In this document: positions 47,414 through 55,903 of the stretch, in pieces | Layout of the letters: the number at the start of each line of letters is the position of its first letter | Position numbering within the stretch: position 1 is the first letter of the stretch | Assembly (NCBI GenBank): GCA_016844935.1 | Contig: JAERTK010000013.1 | Coordinates: 1 to 55,903 of the forward strand | Direction of reading: 5' to 3' | From: Desulfobacteraceae bacterium | Lineage (GTDB): Bacteria > Desulfobacterota > DSM-4660 > Desulfatiglandales > Desulfatiglandaceae | Length of the DNA: 55,903 nt | Position numbers and translations under genes: made by a program | The notes under the pieces: model-generated | The model's input: the letters and a program-made list of their open reading frames with translations, nothing else | Told to the model about the DNA's origin: nothing | Database searches by the model: none

Positions 47414-50400
47414 TCAGCTGTCCTCAAAAAGTTCCATTTCGAGGCCTAAGCTTTGCAGTTCTTTCATCAGAACCTTAAACGACTCGGGCAATCCGGGTTC
47501 AAGTGCGTTATTTCCCTTAACAATTCTTTCGTACATGCGGGTCCGCCCCGCCACATCATCTGATTTTACGGTTAGAAACTCCTGGAGTGTATAGGCGGCA
47601 CCATAGGCTTCCATGGCCCACACTTCCATTTCACCCAGCCGCTGTCCGCCAAATTGGGCTTTTCCACCCAGCGGCTGCTGGGTCACCAGAGAATAGGGCC
47701 CTATGGAACGTGCATGGAGCTTATCATCCACCAGGTGGTGCAATTTCAGGATGTACATGATGCCCACGGTGACGTCCTGTTCAAAAGGCTCCCCCGTACG
47801 ACCGTCATAAAGCGTCGCCTGGCCGGTGGCCGATAATCCGGTCTCCTCCAGGAAAGATTTAATCTCCTCTTCGGAAGCACCGTCAAAGACCGGCGTCGCC
47901 AACGGTACCCCGTCCAGCATTAAAGACGACTCCTTCAGCAGGTCCTTATCCGACAGGTTCTCAAAAAACGACTGGTACTCATCTTTAGAGAACCATTTTT
48001 TGAACTTCTCCCTGAGCAGCTCGGCGCTGTTGATCTTTCCAAACAACTCCCGAACTTTCATACCCATGCCATGGGAAGCCCATCCCAAATGGGTCTCAAG
48101 AACCTGGCCCACATTCATTCGTGAAGGGACTCCCAGGGGATTTAAAACAATGTCCACAGGGGTTCCATCCGCAAAATAGGGCATATCCTCAATGGGCAGA
48201 ATCCGGGACAACACACCCTTGTTCCCATGGCGGCCGGCCATCTTGTCCCCTACGGAGAGCTTCCGTTTTACCGCCACATACACTTTAACCATTTTAACCA
48301 CCCCGGGCGCCAGTTCATCTCCCAGGTCAAAATTTTCGATTTTGTTCTCGCAAATTGTGGTCAGGGAATCAACCTTGGCGGTGCACTTCAAGACAATGGC
48401 TTCCGCTTTTTCAATTTCATCCATGGAGGCCTTCACATCTGCCCATGCGAATGCTTCAATGGAAACGGACTCAATGTCCTTCCGGTTCAGCTTTTGGGTG
48501 CTTTTCAGCAGAACTTCACCGCTTTTCTTGTCGCAGAGATCTGATTTAAGCGCCTTTCCTTCAAGGATGCTCAATAATTTTTCTCTGGCGCTCCGCTCAA
48601 CGACCTCGATTTCATCTTGTAGATCTTTCCTCATATGGCGGGTTTCTTCGGCTTCAATGGCGAGGGCCCGTGCATCTTTTTCGACGCCTCCCCGTGAGAA
48701 CACCTTGGCATCAATGACGGTTCCCCGCACCCCGGGGGGCACCCGCATGGAACTGTCTTTAACATCGCCCGCCTTATCACCGAATATGGCCCGCAGGAGC
48801 TTCTCTTCAGGGGAAAGCTGCGTCTCACCCTTCGGCGTAATTTTCCCCACCAGGATATCGCCCGGGTTAATCTCTGCCCCGATTTTAACGATTCCGCTTT
48901 CATCCAGGTTTCTCAATGCGTCTTCACCCACATTGGGAATATCCCGCGTAATTTCTTCTTTTCCCAATTTGGTATCGCGGGACAGAATTTCAAATTCGTC
49001 GATATGGATGGAGGTGTAAACATCCTCTTTTACGACCCGTTCGCTGATGAGGATAGAGTCTTCAAAATTGTATCCCCCCCAGCTCATGAAGGCCACCATC
49101 ACGTTTCGACCCAGGGCAAGCTCCCCCTGTTCCATGGCGGGTCCGTCCGCAATAATCTGGCCTTTTTTGACCAGTTCTCCTTTTCGGACAATGGGCTTCT
49201 GGGTATAGCAGCTGTTCTGATTGGACCGTCTGAATTTTGTGAGCTTACAGATTTCCACCTCGGAGTCATCATCTTCATCGGTATCGGTAAAGCGAATGAC
49301 AATTCGAGATGCATCCACATGCTCGATAACGCCGTCTCTCTTGGCAATCACCGAAATACCGGAGTCTCTTGCCACCACCTTTTCCACGCCGGTTCCAACC
49401 AGGGGAGCCTTGGCATTTAAAAGCGGCACCGCCTGACGCTGCATATTGGAGCCCATGAGCGCCCTGTTCGCATCATCATGCTCAAGGAAGGGAATCAAGG
49501 AGGCGGAGATGCTCACCAGCTGGTCGGGCGATACATCCATGTATTCGACGTCTTCCACGGGCACCTTGAAGGCCTCTCCCTCAATCCGCACAGCGGCATC
49601 GTCACGAATAAACCCCCCCTTTTCATCCAGTGGCGCATTCGCCTGGGCGATGGGGTAATCTTTTTCGTCGAGGGCGGATAAATATTCCAGGCTTTCAGTG
49701 GCCTTTTTATCCGTAACACGCCTGTAGGGTGTCTCGATAAAGCCGAATTCGTTCACCTGCGCATACGTACTCAAGGAGACAATCAGCCCGATGTTCGGCC
49801 CTTCAGGGGTCTCAATGGGGCAAATCCTCCCATAGTGTGTGGGGTGCACGTCGCGAACCTCAAATCCGGCTCTTTCACGCGTCAACCCTCCCGGTCCCAA
49901 GGCGCTGAGTCTGCGCTTATGGGTCACCTCGCTCAGCGGGTTCGTCTGATCCATAAACTGAGACAGCTGGCTCGTGCCGAAAAATTCTTTCACAACGGCC
50001 GAAACAGGCTTGGAGTTAATCAGATCGTGCGGCATCAACGTCTCAACCTCTTGTAGGCTCATTCTCTCCTTGATGGCCCTTTCCATTCTCACAAGGCCCA
50101 CACGGTATTGGTTTTCAAGGAGTTCGCCCACAGCCCGCACGCGCCGGTTCCCCAGGTTGTCAATGTCGTCCACCATGGCTTCCGCACTCTTCAGCCGGAT
50201 GAGCTCTTCGACGGTCCCAAAAATATCTTCCTTCCTGAGGGTTCGTTGTTCCAGGGAAACGCCTTCCATACCCAGGCGATAATTGAGTTTAAGCCTCCCC
50301 ACCCGTGAGAGGTCATAGGTGTTCAGATTGAAAAACAGATTGTTAAAAAATGTTTCGGCAACTTCCGGAGTCGGGGGGCTGCTTGGTCTCATTTTCCGGT

Positions 50401-51718
50401 AAATATCGAGGACCGCCTCGTCCGGCGTGTTGATCCGGTCCGCTATCAAGGTCTCTCGAATACTCCGGCTGATACCGTGCCCTTCCAGGACAAGGCATTC
50501 GATATCCGTCAACCCTCTTTCCAGAATCGACGCCATTTTTTCCATGGTCAGGGGGTTATTGCCTTCAAGAAGAACTTCGCCGGTTTCAGGATCTATGAGA
50601 TCGTCACAAACAACGCGATCTTCAATATCTTCCAGTTCAACGGGAATTCTCAACCGTTTTGGGTCTATGCATTTGACTTCAAGAATCCCTTTTTCGAGCA
50701 GCAGCGCACAACCATCCGTTGAAAGTATGGTTTCGGCGGCCATGAGAATGTCACCACTCTCAGGATCCAGGATGTCCTCAATTACACGCAATTCAGTCCC
50801 CTTCTCAATTTCAAGGGGGATCCGTTTCACCACGGGCATCCTGGGTTTTGTGATTTCACTGGCCCCCAGGGTTTTGAGCAAACGCTTTGTAATTTTTGCG
50901 CCTTTTTTGGCGATAACCTCACCGGCCCCGTCTACAATATCTTTTGGAACTCGGCTCTGAGCCAGGATTTCAGGAATTGCTTCCCGCCAAGCCCCCGTCT
51001 CACCCAGTTCAATCATTTCAGTGTCATAAAAGTGATAAAGGAGGTCTTTTGCCGTATAGCCAAGCGCCTTTAACAGGATGGTTACCGGAAATTTTCTTCG
51101 CCGGTCAATTCGAACGTATAAAAAGTCTTTAGGGTCAAACTCGAAATCGAGCCAGGAACCCCTCAGTGGAATAATTCTGGCCGAGTAGAGCAGCTTTCCA
51201 CTGGCATGGGTCTTTCCCTTGTCGTGGTCAAAAAATGCGCCGGGTGAGCGATGGAGCTGGCTCACCACGGCACGTTCTGTTCCGTTAATAATAAATGTGC
51301 CGCGGTCGGTCATGATGGGGAGAGTACCGAAATAAATCTCCTGCTCTTTGATGTCCCTGATGCTTTTCGTTTCACTTACGGCATCGGTATCAAAAACAAC
51401 CAATCGGACCGTAAGCCTGAGGGATGCCTCATATGTCATGCCCTTGCTGAGGCAATCTTCTTCACTGTACTTGGCACCCTCAAAAGCGTACTTGACGAAC
51501 TCAAGGGACGAAGTCCCTGCAAAATCATGGATGGGAAAAACACCCATATATGCCGCCTGGAGCCCAACATCCTCACGCTCCTGGGACGGAATATCCTTCT
51601 GCAAATACCGTTCATAAGACCGTCTCTGCATGGCAATGAGATTGGGCGTTTCAATAACTTTGCTGATCTTCCCGAAACTCTTTCTTGCTCGTCTTCTGAC
51701 ACCATCATTCTTAAACAT
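47414..51718 (-). CDS. rpoB: RNA polymerase beta subunit with an extra module in the N-terminal half
   Basis: 1434 residues, about 70-90 more than usual. Rif-region '[33 protein letters not shown]' is present in part and looks wild-type ([14 protein letters not shown]). '[11 protein letters not shown]' and the C-terminal '[18 protein letters not shown]' are intact. Compared with E. coli, 'MRPSSPPT' occurs near residue 443 instead of about 370; the extra sequence (roughly residues 290-370) resembles a duplicated 'DPExGDIL' module. Forms the polymerase core with RpoA and RpoC. Confidence 0.96.
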   Translation of the reverse strand: MFKNDGVRRRARKSFGKISKVIETPNLIAMQRRSYERYLQKDIPSQEREDVGLQAAYMGVFPIHDFAGTSSLEFVKYAFEGAKYSEEDCLSKGMTYEASLRLTVRLVVFDTDAVSETKSIRDIKEQEIYFGTLPIMTDRGTFIINGTERAVVSQLHRSPGAFFDHDKGKTHASGKLLYSARIIPLRGSWLDFEFDPKDFLYVRIDRRRKFPVTILLKALGYTAKDLLYHFYDTEMIELGETGAWREAIPEILAQSRVPKDIVDGAGEVIAKKGAKITKRLLKTLGASEITKPRMPVVKRIPLEIEKGTELRVIEDILDPESGDILMAAETILSTDGCALLLEKGILEVKCIDPKRLRIPVELEDIEDRVVCDDLIDPETGEVLLEGNNPLTMEKMASILERGLTDIECLVLEGHGISRSIRETLIADRINTPDEAVLDIYRKMRPSSPPTPEVAETFFNNLFFNLNTYDLSRVGRLKLNYRLGMEGVSLEQRTLRKEDIFGTVEELIRLKSAEAMVDDIDNLGNRRVRAVGELLENQYRVGLVRMERAIKERMSLQEVETLMPHDLINSKPVSAVVKEFFGTSQLSQFMDQTNPLSEVTHKRRLSALGPGGLTRERAGFEVRDVHPTHYGRICPIETPEGPNIGLIVSLSTYAQVNEFGFIETPYRRVTDKKATESLEYLSALDEKDYPIAQANAPLDEKGGFIRDDAAVRIEGEAFKVPVEDVEYMDVSPDQLVSISASLIPFLEHDDANRALMGSNMQRQAVPLLNAKAPLVGTGVEKVVARDSGISVIAKRDGVIEHVDASRIVIRFTDTDEDDDSEVEICKLTKFRRSNQNSCYTQKPIVRKGELVKKGQIIADGPAMEQGELALGRNVMVAFMSWGGYNFEDSILISERVVKEDVYTSIHIDEFEILSRDTKLGKEEITRDIPNVGEDALRNLDESGIVKIGAEINPGDILVGKITPKGETQLSPEEKLLRAIFGDKAGDVKDSSMRVPPGVRGTVIDAKVFSRGGVEKDARALAIEAEETRHMRKDLQDEIEVVERSAREKLLSILEGKALKSDLCDKKSGEVLLKSTQKLNRKDIESVSIEAFAWADVKASMDEIEKAEAIVLKCTAKVDSLTTICENKIENFDLGDELAPGVVKMVKVYVAVKRKLSVGDKMAGRHGNKGVLSRILPIEDMPYFADGTPVDIVLNPLGVPSRMNVGQVLETHLGWASHGMGMKVRELFGKINSAELLREKFKKWFSKDEYQSFFENLSDKDLLKESSLMLDGVPLATPVFDGASEEEIKSFLEETGLSATGQATLYDGRTGEPFEQDVTVGIMYILKLHHLVDDKLHARSIGPYSLVTQQPLGGKAQFGGQRLGEMEVWAMEAYGAAYTLQEFLTVKSDDVAGRTRMYERIVKGNNALEPGLPESFKVLMKELQSLGLEMELFEDS

Positions 51719-51846
51719 GGTATCTCCTTATGGTCATTCTTTGGCCTTGTGTGTTTTCAAACAATCCCGACAACCAAGGCTGTTCATCTCAGCTGAAACC
51801 CTGATTTATCGGGACATGTGGCACCACTCCCCAAATGAGCCTATCG

Positions 51847-52230
51847 CTATTTAATCTCCGACGTTGCGCCGGCTTCTTCCAACTGGGTCTTGATCCCTTC
51901 GGCTTCGTCTTTCGGAACACCTTCTTTGACAGGACCCGGCGCGCCATCCACAACACCTTTTGCCTCTTTGAGTCCCAAACCGGTAATGGAACGGACAACC
52001 TTGATGACCTGAATCTTTTTGTCTCCCACAGCGGTCAGAATAACATCGAATTCCGTTTGTTCATCCGCCTCTTCCGCCGGTGAGCCCGGGGCAGCAGCCG
52101 CTACAGCCATGGGTGCCGCAGCACTGACACCGAATTTTTCTTCAAGCTCCTTTACGAACTCTGAAAGCTCCAAAACGGTCATGCTGGATATAAATTCTAC
52201 AACATCTTCTTTACTGATATCAGTCGCCAT
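51847..52230 (-). CDS. rplL: Ribosomal protein L7/L12
   Basis: 127 residues; N-terminal dimer domain, Ala-rich hinge, and C-terminal '[20 protein letters not shown]' that recruits translation factors. 29 bp after rplJ and 128 bp before rpoB. Confidence 0.96.
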   Translation of the reverse strand: MATDISKEDVVEFISSMTVLELSEFVKELEEKFGVSAAAPMAVAAAAPGSPAEEADEQTEFDVILTAVGDKKIQVIKVVRSITGLGLKEAKGVVDGAPGPVKEGVPKDEAEGIKTQLEEAGATSEIK

Positions 52231-52259
52231 ATTGCTAAAACCTCCAACTTCAAAAAAAA

Positions 52260-52784
52260 TTATTGCGATTCGCTTTTCTTTTCTTCAATGGCCTTCAAAA
52301 CATTCATAAATTGGCCAGTGACCCCATTCAACACACGGACAAAAGACGTGGGCACAGCCTGCATAACGGACAGGGTCTGGGCCAGCAACACATCTTTTCC
52401 GGGCAGGGCCGCCAGTTTCTTGACACCTGAGACATCCACCTGCTTACCGGATATCTGGGCGCCCTTGATTTCAAGGTTTTTGAATTCCTTGGCAAAATCC
52501 ACCAATGCTTTCGCAGGGGCCACCACATCATCATAGGTCAAAGCAATGGCCGTAGGCCCCTGCATGAGATCCAGCACCAGCTCAGTATCGGTATCCTTGC
52601 TCGCCAGTTTCAAGAGCCTGTTTTTCACCACTTCGAACTCAGCATTCGCCTGCCTGAGATCACGCCTCAATCGGTTCATGGATTCAACTTCAAGCCCCTG
52701 GTAATCCACCAGGTATGATCCTTCAGCCTTTTCAAGACGTTCGTGAAGATTGTCAACCAGCTCTTTTTTTTCTTGTTTATTCAT
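52260..52784 (-). CDS. rplJ: Ribosomal protein L10
   Basis: 174 residues from ATG 52784 ([20 protein letters not shown]), where GGAGG-TGAAT precedes; a GTG two codons earlier overlaps that spacing. Stalk base protein that holds L12 dimers. Probably autoregulated through the leader RNA directly upstream. Confidence 0.95.
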   Translation of the reverse strand: MNKQEKKELVDNLHERLEKAEGSYLVDYQGLEVESMNRLRRDLRQANAEFEVVKNRLLKLASKDTDTELVLDLMQGPTAIALTYDDVVAPAKALVDFAKEFKNLEIKGAQISGKQVDVSGVKKLAALPGKDVLLAQTLSVMQAVPTSFVRVLNGVTGQFMNVLKAIEEKKSESQ

Positions 52785-52805
52785 ATTCACCTCCTCTCTT
52801 TTATG

Positions 52806-52945
52806 GACAATAATATTGTCAAAGACAAAAGGTGTACACCTTTAACACTACTTTCATCCAGTCTCGGCAGGCTTGATTTTAAGCCGCGTAACCCTCGGCA
52901 CAAACGCTTCCCGGGCACAGCGGCGCCTACTGTCTTTGACCAAAA
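52806..52945 (-). ncRNA. L10 leader (rplJ 5' regulatory RNA) with two extra palindromes
   Basis: The 442-bp gap between rplA and rplJ contains, on the minus strand, AGACAGTAGGC ... GCTTAAAATCAAGCCTGCCGAG style pairing (52861-52935) that matches the L10-binding leader hallmark. Downstream of it are two inverted repeats, AAAGGTGTACACCTTT (52843-52828) and GACAATAATATTGTC (52820-52806), the latter just before the ribosome-binding site. They could be the switching elements by which L10 or L10-L12 binding stops rplJL-rpoBC expression. The remaining 280 bp (to 53226) holds only a CCGGA/TCCGG hairpin near 53170-53200 and no clear promoter. Confidence 0.75.
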
Positions 52946-53226
52946 ACGCCCTTCCAAAAAAGAAGCGCGTAATCCTATATGCTGTCTGCTCACAGATACT
53001 TCGGGAGCATACTTTAAACACAAAAATGGACGATCTTATGAGAGGCAAAGACCATCCACCGTTTTGCTTTGTAAAACGCGACTATGCTTTTCTTTAAGTT
53101 AACCTATACAGAGAGAGTGCCAACCCCGCTAAACCGCCGCAGGTAACCGATTGACGACGCGCATCTGAACGGCCGGATCATTGAACTCCGGATGCGAAAT
53201 GATAATGGACAGGCAAAAAACTGTGT

Positions 53227-53934
53227 CTATCGGCTCAATATATCCTTTACATAAACGGGATCGACCTTAATCCCAGGCCCCATGGTTGAAGAAATCGCAA
53301 TACTTCTGTAATAGGTCCCCTTACTGGCAGGCGGTTTCAAGCGTTGAATCGTTTCCATGAATGTCACGACATTTTCAATGAGCTTTTCCGCACCAAACTC
53401 CATTTTACCCACTGAGGCATGGACAATACCCGTTTTATCTACCTTGAAATCGATTTTGCCTGCCTTAATCTCCGTTACGGCCCTGGCCACATCAAAGGTC
53501 ACGGTTCCCAGCTTGGCGTTCGGCATCAACCCTCTGGGCCCCAGAACACGCCCGAGTTTTCCCACAGCGCCCATCATATCAGGGGTCGCAATGGTTTTAT
53601 CGAAATCGAGCCAACCGCCCTGGACCTTCTCCAAGAGTTCATCCGACCCCGCATAATCGGCACCGGCGTCCATGGCTTCTTTTTCCTTTTCCCCTTTGGC
53701 AAAAACAGCGACTCGAACTTCTTTTCCCACACCATTGGGAAGTGCCACTGTTCCTCTGACCATCTGGTCGGCATGCCTTGGGTCAACACCCAGTCTAATA
53801 GCTAAGTCCAAACTTTCATTGAATTTGGCATAAGCGCAGTCTATGGAAAGCTGAATCGCTTCTTCAAACGTGTATCGCTTCAGTTTGTCAACTTTCTGAT
53901 CGCTTTCTCTGTATTTCTTGCCATTTCCGCCCAT
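53227..53934 (-). CDS. rplA: Ribosomal protein L1
   Basis: 235 residues; '[20 protein letters not shown]' and '[19 protein letters not shown]' are diagnostic. Confidence 0.95.
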   Translation of the reverse strand: MGGNGKKYRESDQKVDKLKRYTFEEAIQLSIDCAYAKFNESLDLAIRLGVDPRHADQMVRGTVALPNGVGKEVRVAVFAKGEKEKEAMDAGADYAGSDELLEKVQGGWLDFDKTIATPDMMGAVGKLGRVLGPRGLMPNAKLGTVTFDVARAVTEIKAGKIDFKVDKTGIVHASVGKMEFGAEKLIENVVTFMETIQRLKPPASKGTYYRSIAISSTMGPGIKVDPVYVKDILSR

Positions 53935-53964
53935 CTCTTTCTTCCCTTCGTCGTTGTACGGATT

Positions 53965-54387
53965 TTAGGACACCGTGATACCCATACTCCTTGCGGTACC
54001 CTCAATAATCCTTGCTGCGCCTTCAATATCGATGGCATTTAAGTCTTCCAGCTTGATCTTCGCAATCTCCTCGACCTGCTTTCGCGTAACGGATCCCACC
54101 TTTTCCCGATTGGGCTCTGCAGAACCCTTCGCAATTTTCGCCGCCTGCTTCAGCAGCACGGAAGCCGGTGGTGTCTTTGTAATGAATGAAAAAGACCTGT
54201 CCGCATAGATGGTGATAATAACCGGGATGACCGTTCCCATCTGGTCCTGAGTCCTTGCGTTAAACGCCTTACAGAATTCAGCGATATTCACGCCATGTTG
54301 ACCCAACGCGGGCCCGATGGGGGGTGAAGGATTCGCCTGCCCGCCTTTTACCTGCAGTTTAACGGACCCAATAATTTTTTTTGCCAT
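53965..54387 (-). CDS. rplK: Ribosomal protein L11
   Basis: 140 residues from ATG 54387 ([20 protein letters not shown]), the standard length; a 37-residue upstream extension into nusG is spurious. '[15 protein letters not shown]' is the thiostrepton-region motif. Confidence 0.96.
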   Translation of the reverse strand: MAKKIIGSVKLQVKGGQANPSPPIGPALGQHGVNIAEFCKAFNARTQDQMGTVIPVIITIYADRSFSFITKTPPASVLLKQAAKIAKGSAEPNREKVGSVTRKQVEEIAKIKLEDLNAIDIEGAARIIEGTARSMGITVS

Positions 54388-54445
54388 TGTATTCGTCCCT
54401 TTAAATTCCTTGCCTCGAATGGTATGAGGGCGTCGACTATTTAAG

Positions 54446-54976
54446 TCAAATGGTGGTGACTTGAATGAAGTCAAGTTCCACTGGAGTCGGCCGTCCAAAA
54501 ATGGTAATGAGCACTCTCAATTTTTCTTTATCGGGCTTTACTTCGGAAACCGTTCCCTGAAAATTGGTAAATGGCCCGTCTATCACCCGCACCTCATCGC
54601 CCTCTTCAAAATTATACCTGGCCTTGGGCCTGTTTACGCCCTCTTCCATCTGTTGAATCACCCGCTCGGCTTCTTCGGCTGATACCGGCGTGGGATTGAC
54701 CTCTCCACCCACGAACCCCGTCACCTTTGCCGTATTCCGAACCGTGTGCCACGTATTCTGATCGATATGCATTTCCACCAGGATGTAGCCAGGATAGAAC
54801 TTCCTGGATGTGGTTTTTTTCTCCCCTTTTTTCAGTTCAACGACCTGCTCAGTGGGAACCAGTACCCTGCCAAAAAAATCTTTCTGACCAAAGGATTCTA
54901 TGCGCTCTTCCAGGCTCTTTTTGACCCTGTCCTCAAAGCCGGAATAGGTATGAACAATGTACCATTTCAATTCCAC
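54446..54976 (-). CDS. nusG: Transcription elongation/antitermination factor NusG
   Basis: 176 residues from a GTG with AGGGG upstream. NGN domain '[20 protein letters not shown]' and KOW domain '[20 protein letters not shown]'. Follows secE as usual. Confidence 0.95.
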   Translation of the reverse strand: MELKWYIVHTYSGFEDRVKKSLEERIESFGQKDFFGRVLVPTEQVVELKKGEKKTTSRKFYPGYILVEMHIDQNTWHTVRNTAKVTGFVGGEVNPTPVSAEEAERVIQQMEEGVNRPKARYNFEEGDEVRVIDGPFTNFQGTVSEVKPDKEKLRVLITIFGRPTPVELDFIQVTTI

Positions 54977-55042
54977 GAAAACCCCTGATCGCTGTCACAC
55001 AGCTTAATAAGGCAGAATCCCAAGAAAATTCGAAAACAGAAC

Positions 55043-55423
55043 CTAACCAATAACATGCTTTATAATCTTAATGAGGCCCAGGTCGACCAGTCCCAAATAA
55101 AGGGAAACCAGCAGCGTCAGAACAATCACAACAACCGTGGAAGCGATCAACTCCTTACGGGTTGGCCATTTGACTTTTTTCAACTCAACCTTGGCTTGCC
55201 GCAAAAACAGTCCGACGGATTTAAACAAGTTGGACACGCCGCCGCTCTCGCCCGGCTTGCCGGGTTTCACTGTTTTCTGAACAACCCTGCCAGGCTTTCC
55301 GTTCGGTTTCACCCCCTTGTCAGGTGTATCCACCGACATGGAAGCTGTTTCACCCACAGCGGCGCTCTTCGCCTTCTTCTGGGGGTTTTTCCTGCTTTTT
55401 GGTTTTCGGTTATTTTTTTTCAT
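55043..55423 (-). CDS. secE: Preprotein translocase subunit SecE with basic N-terminal extension
   Basis: 126 residues from ATG 55423; an upstream TTG (55456) would add eleven. The core 'QAKVELKKVKWPTRKELIAS' and one transmembrane helix (IASTVVVIVLTLLVSLYLGL) lie in the last 60 residues. The first 65 residues are Lys/Pro-rich and low-complexity. Pairs with SecY. Confidence 0.9.
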   Translation of the reverse strand: MKKNNRKPKSRKNPQKKAKSAAVGETASMSVDTPDKGVKPNGKPGRVVQKTVKPGKPGESGGVSNLFKSVGLFLRQAKVELKKVKWPTRKELIASTVVVIVLTLLVSLYLGLVDLGLIKIIKHVIG

Positions 55424-55521
55424 TCGCGCATGAACTTCCTTAAAAGCATCCCACAAATGGAACGGGGAATGAAAACGCCGTTAATATAGTCAACCCTCGC
55501 TTAAAAGCTTCACAAAAAAAA

Positions 55522-55598
55522 TGGCAGGCCAGGAGGGATTCGAACCCACAACACCCGGATTTGGAGTCCGGTGCTCTAGCCGTTAGAGCTACTGGCCT
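55522..55598 (-). tRNA. tRNA-Trp (anticodon CCA)
   Basis: 77 nt including an encoded CCA end. Acceptor AGGCCAG/CTGGCCT, anticodon stem CCGGA/TCCGG with loop CTCCAAA, T-arm GTGGG-TTCGAAT-CCCTC. Lies between rpmG and secE, a classic position. A run of Ts follows the 3' end. Confidence 0.95.
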
Positions 55599-55612
55599 GC
55601 ATTCATCAACAA

Positions 55613-55762
55613 CTACTTGGTCTCTTTGTGGAGCGTGTGGGTCCTACAAAAGGGGCAGTATTGCTTAAAACCCAGTTTATCCGGAGTCTTTTTTTTATTC
55701 TTCGTGGTCGTATAATTCCTGTTTTTGCAATGCTCACAGGCCAATGTCGTAATATCACGCAT
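55613..55762 (-). CDS. rpmG: Ribosomal protein L33, zinc type
   Basis: 49 residues read from the sequence: starts [20 protein letters not shown], with Cys pairs CEHC and CPFC. A normal neighbour of tRNA-Trp and secE. Confidence 0.94.
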   Translation of the reverse strand: MRDITTLACEHCKNRNYTTTKNKKKTPDKLGFKQYCPFCRTHTLHKETK

Positions 55763-55780
55763 CCCTTTAAAGGTCTCCTG

Positions 55781-55903
55781 TTATTCAATAATTTCGCTGA
55801 TGACACCGGCTCCCACAGTCCTGCCGCCCTCGCGAATGGCAAACCGCAACTCTTTTTCCATGGCGATGGGAGTGATCAGAACGACCTCCATGGCCACATT
55901 ATC
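55781..55903 (-). CDS. tuf: Elongation factor Tu, second copy (3' end only)
   Basis: The last 40 codons and stop of a second tuf gene; the window ends inside it. All 123 bases match 40892-41014 exactly, so the two copies are kept alike by gene conversion or recent duplication. Confidence 0.95.
   Translation of the reverse strand, partial: DNVAMEVVLITPIAMEKELRFAIREGGRTVGAGVISEIIE

Noticed and set aside
48192..49019. 275-codon plus-strand frame opposite rpoB
   Set aside because: Ser-rich low-complexity mirror of rpoB coding.
54388..54498. N-terminal extension of rplK into nusG
   Set aside because: L11 has a fixed length; ATG 54387 gives the conserved start.

Overview
This window looks like a chromosomal segment of an anaerobic deltaproteobacterium (Desulfobacterota, plausibly a Desulfobacterales-type sulfate reducer). 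That placement is an inference from gene content: a stand-alone flavodiiron protein, citramalate synthase in a branched-chain amino acid operon, a YdbH/DUF1318 envelope pair, a substrate-binding/PAS/histidine-kinase/receiver hybrid and the style of the ribosomal cluster. No 16S gene is present. Almost everything is on the minus strand.

Region 1 (1-10,660) is accessory. It holds the end of a YdbH-like gene and a DUF1318 lipoprotein (plus strand), then on the minus strand an exported C45-type Ntn hydrolase, an exported beta-helix/fibronectin protein, a large hybrid histidine kinase whose signal peptide is in another frame, a flavodiiron protein, an alpha/beta-hydrolase lipoprotein and an MtrA-like corrinoid protein. 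A small frame-broken ORF lies upstream of the last.

Region 2 (10,661-20,450) is a branched-chain amino acid operon transcribed leftward: leader peptide/attenuator, cimA, leuA, leuC, leuD, ilvB, ilvN, ilvC, nitrilase-family gene. The leader was found by reading the cimA upstream region. It is a 39-codon ORF with Ile/Val codons and seven consecutive Leu codons, followed by mutually exclusive antiterminator and terminator helices, behind a TTGACA-N17-TAGAAG promoter. CimA and IlvBNC supply isoleucine and valine, and LeuA and LeuCD supply leucine. leuB, ilvD and ilvE are elsewhere.

Region 3 (20,564-25,876) has a divergent radical SAM/TPR gene, an NtrC/PilR-type sigma-54 activator, and pyrC and pyrB. 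A strong terminator or attenuator sits just before pyrB.

Region 4 (26,024-55,903) is the large transcription/translation block, reading leftward from the right edge: tuf2 (partial), rpmG, tRNA-Trp, secE, nusG, rplK, rplA, L10 leader, rplJ, rplL, rpoB, rpoC, a strong promoter, rpsL, rpsG, tuf1, the S10/spc genes to secY, infA, rpmJ, rpsM, rpsK, rpsD, rpoA, rplQ. fusA is missing from its usual place between rpsG and tuf, and adk/map are missing between secY and infA. Many genes here start with TTG behind good Shine-Dalgarno sites. RpoB carries about 70 extra residues and RpoA has a long acidic tail.

No CRISPR array, phage or transposase gene was seen. The most informative non-coding signals are the ilv/leu attenuator, a 170-nt palindromic element between cimA and leuA, the L10 leader and the pyrB-proximal terminator.
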